DNA of 64,000 nucleotides, taken from contig NZ_JAKIKQ010000001.1 in NCBI RefSeq assembly GCF_023284045.1, positions 186,001 through 250,000 on the forward strand. Direction: 5' to 3'. Position numbers and translations under genes: made by a program. The notes beneath the pieces are model-generated. The model was not told where the DNA came from, ran no database searches, and was given only the letters and a program-made list of their open reading frames with translations. Source of the stretch: Shewanella kaireitica. Its GTDB lineage: Bacteria; Pseudomonadota; Gammaproteobacteria; Enterobacterales; Shewanellaceae. Below are positions 53,521 through 63,000 of the stretch, piece by piece; position 1 is the first letter of the stretch, and each line of letters opens with the position of its first letter.

Positions 53521-53714
53521 GCTTTAGTGCTAATAATATGCCCGGCATTACCAACTGGGGCTGGAGGTGTTTCAGGCAAAGCTGCTTCAATCAATTTTAG
53601 CGCAATATCACCCTCAATTTTTTGCTGCTCTTTAGACATCTGCGCGACTTTCAAACCGACACTACCGTGGCTCATATTAGGTTCGAGATTTGGGGTGGAG
53701 AGTGAAATAGTCAT
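53517..53714 (-). CDS. Small YjfB-like putative motility protein
   Basis: A 65-residue protein. Pattern: N-terminal Ser/Asn-rich stretch, VGLKVAQMSKEQQKIEGDIALKLIEAAL amphipathic helix, then Pro-rich linker and GNAGHIISTKA, resembling the end (GxxINTxA) of small YjfB/putative-motility proteins. ATG 53712-53714 with GAG purines upstream. It overlaps the diguanylate cyclase end by 4 bp, tail to tail. Function unknown; the cyclic-di-GMP neighbour makes a motility or surface link attractive but unproven. Confidence 0.65.
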   Translation of the reverse strand: MTISLSTPNLEPNMSHGSVGLKVAQMSKEQQKIEGDIALKLIEAALPETPPAPVGNAGHIISTKA

Positions 53715-53756
53715 AATGGACTCGTGGTTAAGGGATTCAAGCTTCTATCGGCGCTG

Positions 53757-53792
53757 CACACTGTAACTTAAGTGCTTGTTTGTTACAGTGTG
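53757..53792. terminator. Hairpin between minus-strand genes
   Basis: CACACTGTAAC (53757-53767) with GTTACAGTGTG (53782-53792), 11-bp perfect stem, 14-base loop, no T run. It lies 23 bp after the Trx-DsbD-like gene stop and probably ends that transcript. Confidence 0.6.
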
Positions 53793-53814
53793 TATCGCCG
53801 TTTTAGCTTGAAAA

Positions 53815-55227
53815 TTAACTTAGCTTTTTATTCCTTTTTTCTATCAATTTGCGAGTCAAAGTGATGATAAAGGTGAGTACTATAGAGCTTAAGATAAGTC
53901 CAATTGCCAGTACAACGTTTTGCAAGGCCGTTGGATCCATCGCCAGCATACCGCCAAGTCCAACCATCATGATGCCTGACATTAACTTTAATGTTTGTCC
54001 CTCTTTTTCTGTGAGCTTACGTTTGCCCAAAGAGATACTGAAGGCGATAACAATAATGGCCAATGGAATGACATAGACAATGTTATAGAACACTAAGTAC
54101 ATGTAGCGCTCTGCGGCCTCTAAATCATGCATCGACAACACACTGGTGTAGATCATTGGGAAGCCAGCAGTGCAAAGCAATTCATAAGCATTAGCTAGTA
54201 TTGAGAGCACCACAGTACCGGCTATCATTGCGGTCATGCTACTCGCACTGGTGAGTTTGCCCATGCGTTTAATGAGTCCCGTTCGATTTTCTGCAGACAT
54301 GGAGAGGGTGACTTCCCCTTTAGTAAAGAAGTAGTCTTTTATGTTCACCGCCCCCGCAATGAGCGCCAGAATACCTGCCCCGAGAATGATTAAACCGCCA
54401 TCGCTTCCAGCGCCAAGTAGTTGGAAAATATTCAGCCAGGCGCTCATAAAGATAAAGTAGATAAAGCCTGAGAAGAACACAAAAATACCACCAACAATGA
54501 GCATTCGAGTGCGGCTTTTGGCGTTAACCATTATCGATAATAGGAATAGCAACACGAAGAATGCGCATGGATTAAATGCATCAACGCCAGCAAGAACTAC
54601 GGTTAACAATGGCAGAGACATCTGTTCTGGGTGAACCACGCCCACAAGTGGTATTTCTACTGGCTGCACATCAGAGGTACTGATGTCGCTGGTAGTCTCA
54701 AGGCCTAAATCACAGGTGCCTTCATCGGCACTTTCACTACAAGTTTCAAAAAATGCACCGGCAGCTGGTGTTTGTACGGCATAGCTATTGCCGTCTTCTG
54801 GCTGCAGCTTACCGCCAAGGGAGGTGTAATAAGACTTTAATCGGCTCACTAAGAATTCGCCAGTAACCGCTTGGCTGCTATAACCTACTACCGCTTTTTC
54901 GCCGCTAGCAAAGTAGGGCACTGAGCGGGCTTCGGTACCTGTTTTACTGGCAATATCTTGCCAGATTTCCATAGTACCCGGATCTGACACTAAATGTTCT
55001 TCCACTTCGATCCACGGAAAACGTTCAGGCAGACTATTAATAAAAGGGTGTGCTTCTTTACAGTGTGGGCAGGTTTGCGACCAGAAGAAGTGGAGTTTAA
55101 CCTTTAGCTCACCAGCATCATTGGTATAGTGCCAAGTTGTAGGTTGCTCTGTGGTGGAAGCTGCAAAGCTTGGGAGTGAAAAACTCGAAAATAACAGGGT
55201 AGCTAAGAGTAAAATATATTTCGTCAT
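53815..55227 (-). CDS. Thioredoxin-DsbD-like membrane fusion protein
   Basis: A 470-residue protein. Signal peptide 1-22; periplasmic thioredoxin-like domain about 30-150 with CPHC (C53, C56) in HFFWSQTCPHCKEAHPF and cis-Pro segment RSVPYFASGEKAVVG. A linker with two Cys (CSESADEGTC) follows. From about 200 there are eight or so TM helices with the DsbD/CcdA signatures AFNPCAFFVLLF and ELLCTAGFPMIY, each carrying one membrane Cys. The order, thioredoxin first and transporter second, is the reverse of DsbD's C-terminal thioredoxin. It should carry reductant from cytoplasmic thioredoxin to the periplasm. CPHC is DsbA-like, so a strongly oxidising pair is fused to a reductant channel. Client unknown. 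Confidence 0.85.
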   Translation of the reverse strand: MTKYILLLATLLFSSFSLPSFAASTTEQPTTWHYTNDAGELKVKLHFFWSQTCPHCKEAHPFINSLPERFPWIEVEEHLVSDPGTMEIWQDIASKTGTEARSVPYFASGEKAVVGYSSQAVTGEFLVSRLKSYYTSLGGKLQPEDGNSYAVQTPAAGAFFETCSESADEGTCDLGLETTSDISTSDVQPVEIPLVGVVHPEQMSLPLLTVVLAGVDAFNPCAFFVLLFLLSIMVNAKSRTRMLIVGGIFVFFSGFIYFIFMSAWLNIFQLLGAGSDGGLIILGAGILALIAGAVNIKDYFFTKGEVTLSMSAENRTGLIKRMGKLTSASSMTAMIAGTVVLSILANAYELLCTAGFPMIYTSVLSMHDLEAAERYMYLVFYNIVYVIPLAIIVIAFSISLGKRKLTEKEGQTLKLMSGIMMVGLGGMLAMDPTALQNVVLAIGLILSSIVLTFIITLTRKLIEKRNKKLS

Positions 55228-55592
55228 AGGGACTCCGAATTGGCAAATGACGTAGAGCTAATAGGGTTAATTGTTATTTTACTGAATCGTAATGTTATTG
55301 GTAAATAAATGTGTCAGTTCTGCGGCGAGATTCTCGAATTAATAACTTTTGGGAACAGCAGTTTGTTTTTAATAATATTTTGAAACTTTCCTTGGTGTTG
55401 AGAGTCTGCTATTTAAGCCTGTTATCAATTAGATATATTCAATGAATCGTTGAAGGAGCATTTACCTGATGTTGATAACTCACAAATTCTGCAAGTGTCA
55501 TTGCGCCATAAAAACATAATCTAATGATGCACTCAGCATCAATGCTGCAACATAATATGTTGCAGTTAGCGCTTTAAAACGTTATCTGCGCT
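55228..55592. other. Intergenic region with adjacent small hairpins
   Basis: About 365 bp. GATGC/GCATC (55526-55540) and CTGCAACAT/ATGTTGCAG (55545-55565) lie next to each other downstream of the OmpA-like gene (minus strand) and may form its 3' end. The promoter of the Trx-DsbD-like gene should be near 55230-55330. No gene seen. Confidence 0.45.
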
Positions 55593-56039
55593 TTATTGAG
55601 TGATAACCGTTGGAGTCTCAAGCTTTGCCACTCGCAAGTTTGACTCTTGTTCGGGGAAAGCGCACCAATGTATGGCAACTGAACGATCGGTATTAGTACT
55701 AGCCGTTAAAATTCTACTGATAATAGGCGCAGAATATTCAGACTCATTGAGGTAAGTTCTAATACGATCCACTCTACGATTTGCCAACCATTTATTATAC
55801 TGACGCACATCTTCACTGGGCTGGATCTTATTTACTTTAAACTCCAGTAATAAGTAACCTGATTGTTTGGGAGGATGAGCAATCAGTTCATCAAGCTCAG
55901 AACCGTACTTACTGCTGAAGTAAGAGCTATTTTTAGCATACGGAATATCAGTAATATGGACTTTTTGGTTACACTGCGCCATCACTGAGGTTGCAGTGAG
56001 ACTGATGAAAATTAGCCACGTAACAGTTATAAACCTCAT
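55593..56039 (-). CDS. Small secreted OmpA-like domain protein
   Basis: About 148 residues from ATG 56039, chosen over ATG 56048 because AAGGA (about 56049) is correctly spaced to it. Signal peptide cleaved near VMA-QC. The mature part has the peptidoglycan-binding OmpA pattern: SSYFSSKYGSELDELI start, then YNKWLANRRVDRIRTYL, equivalent to NxxLSxxRAxxVxxYL. The usual Asp/Arg contacts are only partly kept, and two Cys (mature Cys2 and HWC) may pair. A periplasmic role at the wall is likely; not assignable further. Confidence 0.7.
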   Translation of the reverse strand: MRFITVTWLIFISLTATSVMAQCNQKVHITDIPYAKNSSYFSSKYGSELDELIAHPPKQSGYLLLEFKVNKIQPSEDVRQYNKWLANRRVDRIRTYLNESEYSAPIISRILTASTNTDRSVAIHWCAFPEQESNLRVAKLETPTVITQ

Positions 56040-56200
56040 TTCTAACATTCCTTTGTAAAATAAAAGACTTAAAAATACTGTGTTGGCAGCATTATACGTT
56101 GATTTTATCGCGAGGAATTTATGCTATTGTGCAGTTGATTGCAATGGAAAATTGTATTTTTTTAAGACGAAAGTACTGCAAAGTAACGCTGCAATATGAG

Positions 56201-56261
56201 TGTCATTAAATGGTCGCCCGATTTCACTCGGCTAGCTTTAACTGTGACCAATTTAATGACA
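56201..56261. repeat. 61-bp near-perfect stem-loop downstream of ohr
   Basis: TGTCATTAAATGGTC (56201-56215) pairs with GACCAATTTAATGACA (56246-56261, one bulged base), and inside CCGA pairs with TCGG. There is no T run on either strand. It could be a terminator-like element of ohr or a very short mobile hairpin. Confidence 0.6.
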
Positions 56262-56290
56262 ATTATTTGACTCTTTTTTGAGCAAATGAA

Positions 56291-56716
56291 TTATGCTAAT
56301 ACTTGCTTATTTACTGTCAATTCAACCTCAATATTGTTACGTATTGCATTGGAGTATGGGCATACTTGATGAGCAATACGAACCAATTCAACAGCGGCAG
56401 ATTGTTCAAGTTCAAGCTCAATTGCTAGCGCTGCTGAAAGTGAAAATCCACCTGATTGATTAGCGCCTATACCAATTGTTGCGCTTACCGGTGCCGCACT
56501 AATAGCTATTTTTTGTTCACGAGCGACATGTAAAATAGCATTTGAAAAACATGCTGCGTAACCCGCTGCGAAAAGCTGCTCAGGGTTAGTGGCATTGCCG
56601 GCTCCGCCCATCTCCTTTGGGTAGCTTAAATTTACTTCCAGTAGGCCATCTTCTGTTTTAGCGATGCCGTTACGGCCAGCAGTAGCATTTGCAGTTGTTT
56701 GGTAGATAGTTTTCAT
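56291..56716 (-). CDS. ohr: Organic hydroperoxide resistance protein Ohr
   Basis: A 141-residue OsmC/Ohr peroxidase. Two catalytic cysteines: C56 in GYAACFSNA and C119 in HQVCPYSNA, both in family positions. Reduces organic and fatty-acid hydroperoxides using lipoylated proteins. Divergent from ohrR with a 113-bp shared promoter carrying two operator-like repeats. Start ATG 56716; purine-rich GGGAAC at 56723-56728 upstream. Confidence 0.95.
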   Translation of the reverse strand: MKTIYQTTANATAGRNGIAKTEDGLLEVNLSYPKEMGGAGNATNPEQLFAAGYAACFSNAILHVAREQKIAISAAPVSATIGIGANQSGGFSLSAALAIELELEQSAAVELVRIAHQVCPYSNAIRNNIEVELTVNKQVLA

Positions 56717-56735
56717 AATTAGTTCCCAGATTTAA

Positions 56736-56814
56736 AATTGCGCGCAATTCAATTGCTGGCAAGTTTACCTCGATTTTTATGTTTAACGCAAGTATATTGT
56801 GCGCAATTAAATTG
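56736..56814. promoter_or_regulatory. Two OhrR-operator-like repeats between ohr and ohrR
   Basis: AATTGCGCGCAATTCAATTG (56736-56755) and ATTGTGCGCAATTAAATTG (56796-56814) share TTG(C/T)GCGCAATT(C/A)AATTG, both near-palindromic. Each sits 15-20 bp from one of the two divergent start codons (56716 and 56830). This arrangement suits a MarR-type dimer repressing both genes. Confidence 0.72.
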
Positions 56815-56829
56815 TTAGAGTATTTTTAG

Positions 56830-57273
56830 ATGGCTAATGACAGCATGCGCGACCCACTTTGTTTAGATAACCAAATCTGTTTTTCGCTGTATAGCGCGAC
56901 CAATGCAATGGTGCGAGCATACCGACCATTGTTGGAGAAACTCGATCTTACCTATTCACAATATTTGGCGATGATGGTGCTGTGGCAAAGTGATGGGATT
57001 AGTGTGAAAGATATGGGCGAACAACTGCATTTAGATTCTGGCACGTTAACTCCGTTATTAAAACGTTTAGAAACTAAAGGCTTGGTGATAAGAGGCAGAA
57101 GTGAACATGATGAAAGAGTGCGTGTACTGAATATCACCGCTGCTGCCAGAGTCTTAAAGTTGGAGGCTGAAAAAGTACCCGAGCAGATGAAATGCCAGAT
57201 CCAGATTTCAGAGGCCAAATTAATGCAGTTAAAGTCGCTTTGTGATGAGGTATATAGCAACTTAACTGAGTAG
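56830..57273 (+). CDS. ohrR: OhrR, MarR-family organic peroxide sensor
   Basis: A 147-residue MarR regulator. The N-terminal motif CLDNQICFSLYSATNAM holds the reactive Cys (C17, equivalent to C22 of Xanthomonas OhrR) plus an upstream C11. The winged helix contains VKDMGEQLHLDSGTLTPLLKRLETKGLVIRGRSEHDERVR. When C17 is oxidised by organic peroxide the protein leaves its operators. A second Cys late in the chain (C127 in EQMKCQIQ or C137) may give the 2-Cys type. Divergent from ohr. Confidence 0.94.
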   Translation: MANDSMRDPLCLDNQICFSLYSATNAMVRAYRPLLEKLDLTYSQYLAMMVLWQSDGISVKDMGEQLHLDSGTLTPLLKRLETKGLVIRGRSEHDERVRVLNITAAARVLKLEAEKVPEQMKCQIQISEAKLMQLKSLCDEVYSNLTE

Positions 57274-57449
57274 CTGATTTTTTCTTAGCCAACCTTGCAT
57301 TACAGTGCCAAGAGAAAGCTTAGAATTGAACAGTAGTTTAACTAGGTTACTATTTAGCGTGCCGTCGACTCCGAAAAACTAACAAAAGGCTGTGGCATAG
57401 GGTAAGTTAGATAATACTTAAGACAAGCTAATTCACGCATGGAGGTGGA

Positions 57450-58625
57450 ATGTCGACAGTCGATCTGGTTATCGTAGGAGGCGGCATTAATGGAGCGGGT
57501 ATCGCCCAATGCGCAGCCGCTGCAGGTTACAGTGTTATATTACTGGAAAAAGGCGTGGTAGCAGGCCAAACCTCGGCTAACTCCAGCAAACTTATTCATG
57601 GCGGTTTACGTTACCTAGAAACGGGCCAGTTATCATTAGTTAAGCAGTCGCTTGCTGAGCGTCGAGCCCTGCTAAAACTTGCCCCATCGTTAGTTAATCC
57701 TATCCCTTTTTATATCCCTGTTTACGAAAATAGCCGTAGAGGTGCGGTTGCGATAAGAGCTGGTTTGAGTATGTATTCAATGCTCAGTAAGTTTGATGCT
57801 TTAGGTCAGTTTAAATCAGTTCCTTCAGTGCACTGGGCAAAAATTAAAGGGCTTAAGCTCGATGGGCTTAAGGCGCTTTACCAGTATTGGGATGCGCAAA
57901 CAGACGATAAATTGCTGACAGAGGCGGTGGTTCGTAATGCACGTAGTTTAAGTGCACATGTGCTTGAGCACGCAAAGTGTACTCAAATCGAGCACTTGAA
58001 AAGTCATTGCGTAGTGCACTATCAGCACCAACAAGCGTTGCATAAAGTTGAAGCGTTAGCGGTGGTTAATGCGGCAGGGCCTTGGGTCAATGATGTACTC
58101 GATTGTGTGACACCTGCTGTTGCTCCATTGCCGATTGAATGGGTGCAAGGTAGCCATCTACTGCTCGATATTGACGCTGCCGATGGTATTTTATATCTGG
58201 AGTCTTGTTTCGATAAACGGGTCATTTTCGTGATGCCCTGGAACGGAAAAACCCTGATAGGCACCACTGAAATTGTGCTCGATGAAATAACAGGGCGACC
58301 GACACCGACAACTGATGAAATTGATTACTTACTCGGTATTTATCAGCACTATTTTCCAACGATGGGTGATGTTGATAGCTTAAAAGCACAAATTATTGAT
58401 ACGTTTTGTGGTGTACGAGTGTTGCCTAAACAGCAGGGGAATGCCTTCGATCGTCCTCGTGATACCTTGCAGCAAGCCACAGCATCCCATCCACATTTGT
58501 TGACGCTATATGGCGGTAAGCTAACCACCTATCGCACCACGGCAGTCGAAGTGCTTAACTGGGTCGAGTCTCATATTGGTCGGCGTAATGTATTGGCGGA
58601 CTTTAACCAGTTACAGTTAGACTGA
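57450..58625 (+). CDS. GlpD-like FAD-dependent glycerol-3-phosphate dehydrogenase family protein
   Basis: A 391-residue flavoprotein. FAD site VDLVIVGGGINGAGIAQCAA at the N terminus, then the family motif TSANSSKLIHGGLRYLE, and later TLIGTTEI and YGGKLTTYRTTA. Full-length GlpD is about 500 residues; the C-terminal helical cap (about 110 residues) is missing, as in a known short subgroup. Membrane association and quinone reduction are therefore uncertain. GGAGGTG at 57440-57446 precedes ATG 57450. No glp genes nearby. The downstream chromate transporter starts 94 bp later and could be co-transcribed. Confidence 0.87.
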   Translation: MSTVDLVIVGGGINGAGIAQCAAAAGYSVILLEKGVVAGQTSANSSKLIHGGLRYLETGQLSLVKQSLAERRALLKLAPSLVNPIPFYIPVYENSRRGAVAIRAGLSMYSMLSKFDALGQFKSVPSVHWAKIKGLKLDGLKALYQYWDAQTDDKLLTEAVVRNARSLSAHVLEHAKCTQIEHLKSHCVVHYQHQQALHKVEALAVVNAAGPWVNDVLDCVTPAVAPLPIEWVQGSHLLLDIDAADGILYLESCFDKRVIFVMPWNGKTLIGTTEIVLDEITGRPTPTTDEIDYLLGIYQHYFPTMGDVDSLKAQIIDTFCGVRVLPKQQGNAFDRPRDTLQQATASHPHLLTLYGGKLTTYRTTAVEVLNWVESHIGRRNVLADFNQLQLD

Positions 58626-58719
58626 TAAAATTTGGCATTGTGTTTAGCGCTTCATTAAACTGTCATCTTTGTGTCATATTCTTTGGCGAATTTATTATTG
58701 GCATTTTAGGACGTTGAAC

Positions 58720-59913
58720 ATGCTGCAAATATTTATACGATTTTTCTCATTAGGGTTAGTGTCCTTTGGCGGCCCTGCAGCCCACATCGGCTATTTTAGG
58801 CAGACATTTGTTCAAGAACTGCAATGGCTTGATGATAAACACTATGGCAGCTTGGTGGCACTAAGCCAGTTTATGCCAGGCCCTGGTTCGAGTCAGGTTG
58901 GCTTTGCTATTGGCTATCATCGAGGCGGCTTATTAGGCGGCATTGCCGCGTTTTTAGGATTTACACTGCCCTCATTCATTTTGCTATTTTTACTGGCGGT
59001 GACCAGCAGTCAATGGCTGGAGTATTCTATCACTCAAGGGGTGATTCATGGTTTAAAACTATTGGCCGTTGTGGTGGTTGCCGATGCGATTTTAATCATG
59101 TTTAAGCAGTTTTGTCAGCGAAAAACAGCCAAGTTATTGATGGTGTTAAGTTGTGTGGTTATTTTGCTGCAGCCTTCAATGTTAGTGCAATTTTCACTGT
59201 TAATTATTGCCGCAATAGTGGGACGTTATTATCTGTCGGCAGCCGACGATAAAGAGCCATTAGCGAATGTCAGCCCAGCACCAGCAACAGAGCCTGTGCA
59301 GCTTAACTTCTTCTGGTTAAGCATTTTTGCTGGCCTGCTTATCGCTTCGTTAGTGGCTATTGGCTTATCTAAACAAGCTGGCATAGGTACCCTGACAGAA
59401 CTGTTTAGCCAGTTTTACCAAGTTGGTAGCATGGTATTTGGTGGCGGCCACGTGGTATTGCCACTGCTGCAATCGAGTATTGGCGATGCGGTTAATAATG
59501 ATCAGTTCTTAACAGGCTATGCATTAGCGCAGGCAGTGCCGGGACCTATGTTCGCCCTAGCGGCATTTCTTGGCGCCGAAATTTGGATCTCACAACCGTT
59601 AGTGGGTGCGTTAGTGGCAACCTTAGCCATATTCCTACCGGGCTTTCTACTGATGTTAGTTGCGCTTAAAAGCTGGCATGCCATCAGCAGTCGCCCTAAA
59701 GTGACTGGGGCAATAGCTGGGGTTAATGCGACGGTAGTGGGCTTCTTGTTAGCTGCGCTGTACAACCCTATTTTTAGTAGTGCGGTACTGTCACCACTGG
59801 ATATGGCATTAGTGGTGTTAGGTTTTGGTTTGTTTAAGATTTTTAAACCGAATATCTTTATTTTAGTTGCAGGGTTTGGCGTTTCAGGAGCGATGATCTC
59901 AGCGATTATTTGA
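58720..59913 (+). CDS. Chromate transporter family protein (ChrA, two CHR domains)
   Basis: A 397-residue inner-membrane protein from ATG 58720 (AGGA at 58708-58711); the TTG at 58669 gives an unsupported extension. Two homologous halves: SLGLVSFGGPAAHIGYFRQ with ALSQFMPGPGSSQVGFAIG, and QVGSMVFGGGHVVLPLLQ with ALAQAVPGPMFALAAFLG. About ten TM helices. Long-chain CHR proteins export chromate by proton exchange; many chromosomal copies lack proven resistance. A strong terminator follows at 59940. Confidence 0.92.
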   Translation: MLQIFIRFFSLGLVSFGGPAAHIGYFRQTFVQELQWLDDKHYGSLVALSQFMPGPGSSQVGFAIGYHRGGLLGGIAAFLGFTLPSFILLFLLAVTSSQWLEYSITQGVIHGLKLLAVVVVADAILIMFKQFCQRKTAKLLMVLSCVVILLQPSMLVQFSLLIIAAIVGRYYLSAADDKEPLANVSPAPATEPVQLNFFWLSIFAGLLIASLVAIGLSKQAGIGTLTELFSQFYQVGSMVFGGGHVVLPLLQSSIGDAVNNDQFLTGYALAQAVPGPMFALAAFLGAEIWISQPLVGALVATLAIFLPGFLLMLVALKSWHAISSRPKVTGAIAGVNATVVGFLLAALYNPIFSSAVLSPLDMALVVLGFGLFKIFKPNIFILVAGFGVSGAMISAII

Positions 59914-59939
59914 TAGTTTTTTTATAAAAACATAACGCA

Positions 59940-59988
59940 AAAAAAAGCCGCAGACTTATACTTATTGGTATAAATTCGCGGCTTTTTT
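59940..59988. terminator. Bidirectional terminator, chromate transporter and formate dehydrogenase
   Basis: AAAAAAAGCCGC pairs with GCGGCTTTTTT at the ends, TATAC pairs with GTATA inside; A and T runs allow termination both ways. Confidence 0.9.
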
Positions 59989-60002
59989 CATTGCTGTATT
60001 CG

Positions 60003-63000
60003 CTACGTCAGCTCTGCGCTCATGGGAGCGGTAACTTTTTCAACCTTCACCGCACAGACCTTAAACTCAGGGATTTTAGCCACTGGATCTAACACATTGT
60101 TGGTCAGTTTATTTGCTGCCGATTCTGCAAAGTGGAACGGCAAGAAAATCACCCCAGCTTGTGCCCGTTTAGTCACAAAGGCATCGATCTCTATCTCACC
60201 GCGACGGGTAGATAGCTTTAACTTATCGCCGTTGTTTATCTGCAGCTGCTCAGCATCGAAGACCGATATCATCACCCGTGGCGCGCCCAGTTCATTAAGT
60301 CCTGGCGTTTTACGAGTCAAGGTGCCGGTGTGGAACTGCTCCAATAAGCGTCCGGTCGACAACATCAGAGGGTATTCATCACAAGGCATCTCTGCTGGTA
60401 AGCGATATTGCACTGGGCGCATGTTCCCCTTGCCATGGGTAAATTGCTTGCTGTGCAGTATTGGTGTGCCTGGATGGCCTTCTGCTGGGCAAGGCCACTG
60501 CAAACCCTGTCGGCCATTGGCTGTTTCACTGTCGATGACTTTCCAAGTAATACCACGGTATTGCGGTGTCACTAAGGTTATTTCGTGCCAGATCTGACGT
60601 TCAGATTGATACTGCCAGTCTTCACCCATCTTTTGTGCGATCTGCTGCACTATCTGCCAGTCATTCATCGCCTCGCCCGGCGGCGTTACTGCTGGTAGCA
60701 GTTGCTGCACTCGGCGTTCGGTATTAGTAAAGTGACCCTGTTTCTCAGCAAAGGCTGCAGCAGGTAACACCACATCGGCAAGCTCTGCGGTTTCAGTTAA
60801 GAAGATATCTTGTACCACCACAAACTCTGCCGCTGCTAAACCAGCGAGAACATGCTGTTGATCTGGATCGCTCAGCACCGGGTTTTCACCCATCACATAC
60901 AAGGCTTTGAGTTCGCCATGGGCAAGCCCATGCATCATTTCGGTGGCTGAAACGCCTTTGTCTGAGCAAAGCTCATTTTTGCCCCAGGCCTTTCTAAAGC
61001 GTTGCTGAACCAAAGGATCATTGAGTTTTTGGTAACCGCTGAAGTAATTTGGCAGTGCACCCATGTCACACGCACCTTGAACATTGCTTTGACCACGTAA
61101 TGGGTTAATACCTGCGCCCTTAATGCCGATATTGCCGCACAACAGCTGCAAGTTAGAGATAGCAGTGACATTGTCATGGCCTGAAGTGTGCTGGGTGATC
61201 CCCATGGCATAATAGATGGCGGTCTTGTTAGCGGTGCCAATTAATCGAGCCATCTTGATAATATCAGCTGCGCTTACGCCGCAGATTAACGCGGTATTTT
61301 CAGGGCTATAATCGTCACTCATCACCTCGTCGAAAAGCTGACTGAAACCTTCAACACGCTGTTGAATATAATCTAAATCGTGCCAGTCGTTTTTGATGAT
61401 CTGCTGCATAATTGCATTCAGTAGCATTACATCGGTGCCAGGCCTTTGCGCAACATAAAGCTGGGCTTTATCAGCAATAGAAACCTTTTTCGGATCGGCA
61501 ACGATTAAGCGTGCACCATGATTTTGTAGTGCCAGTTTTATGTGTGAGGCAATGATTGGGTGCGCACTTTCAGTATCTGAGCCAATGATAAAAATCAGAT
61601 CAGACTCTTTAATGCTGGGAATGTCATTGGTCATTGCGCCACTGCCTAAGCTTTCACGCAGGGCGGTAACGGTAGAGGCATGACACAACCTTGCACAGTG
61701 GTCGACGTTGTTATTGCCAATCACACTGCGAAATAACTTCTGGAACAAATAGTTATCTTCGTTAGTGGCCTTCGCCGACGAAAGTCCCGCTATTGATTTG
61801 CGACCATGCTCGGCTTTAATGCTAGTGAACTTCTGTGCAATTAAGCTGATAGCTTCTGGCCAACTGGCAGGCGTGAGCACTCCCTCTTTGCGAATTAACG
61901 GTGTGGTGAGTCGTTTATCACTGTTGATAAAATCGAAACCAAAACGTCCTTTCACGCACAGCATACCAGCGTTGACGGGTGAATCTGTGTCAGCGCTTAT
62001 GTGGCGGATTTGATTCTTCTGTTTATCTACATGCATCTCTACTCGGCAACCAATACCGCAATAGGTGCAAATAGTCGACACCGTTTCAAGTGGCGCTTTT
62101 AGCTCGGTCGTTAGCCCTTGGGTTTTATCTCGCGAGTCAACCAGCGCACCTGTTGGACATACTTGCACGCAGTTACCGCACTGTACACAATCGCTGTCGT
62201 TCATGGTCGCGTTAAAGCCAACTCTTGGCGCATTGCGCTTGCTTGCCCCTTCTATAACGGGCAGCGCTTGATAATGATCTTTCTCAAAACAAATTGCGTG
62301 ATGTCCGCTCGCACCTTTGCAGGTTTCTACACAGGCACCACAGCTAATACAGCGATTAGCGTCGAAAGTAATAAATGGCGCGCTATTGTCGACACTAAAG
62401 TGCTGTGCTTCGCTAATATCGAGCTCTTCAGCTTTGACTTTGTACTCAGTGGCATAATCGCGCAGTTTACAATCGGTATTGGCTTGGCAAGCACACTCAA
62501 GGCAGCGGGCTGCTTCTTTCATTGCTTCATCGGCGGCAAAACCAAGCTCAACTTCACTAAAATTTAATGCCCGCTGCAGTTTGGCAAGCTCCGGCATTTT
62601 ACTGCGTGGTTCAATGTTTGTATCGGGATACATGGTTTGAGCGTTGAGCGTTTCAAGTTGACTGGTCTTGCAGGCTTTAGTCGAGTTAAAAGGCTGCTTT
62701 TCAAGTTCGCAAGTAAGGCCTTGGGTCAATAGTTTCTCAATTGCATCAGAGGCCTTTCTGCCATCAGCTACGGCTGCAACCGCAGTGGCTGGGCCCGTGC
62801 GTGAGTCGCCAATCACAAACAGTTTATCAAGTCCAGCCGCAAGCCCTGCAGACATTGTATGCTCGCAACCTTCAAAGGTATTCCAGCGAGTGAGGGCAAT
62901 CTCACCGGTGGCCAGTTGACTGTCAGGATGGTTGAGAAACTCCATATCTGGCGTTTGAGATACTGCAGGGATCACGGTATCAAAGGCTTCGGTAAAGGTT

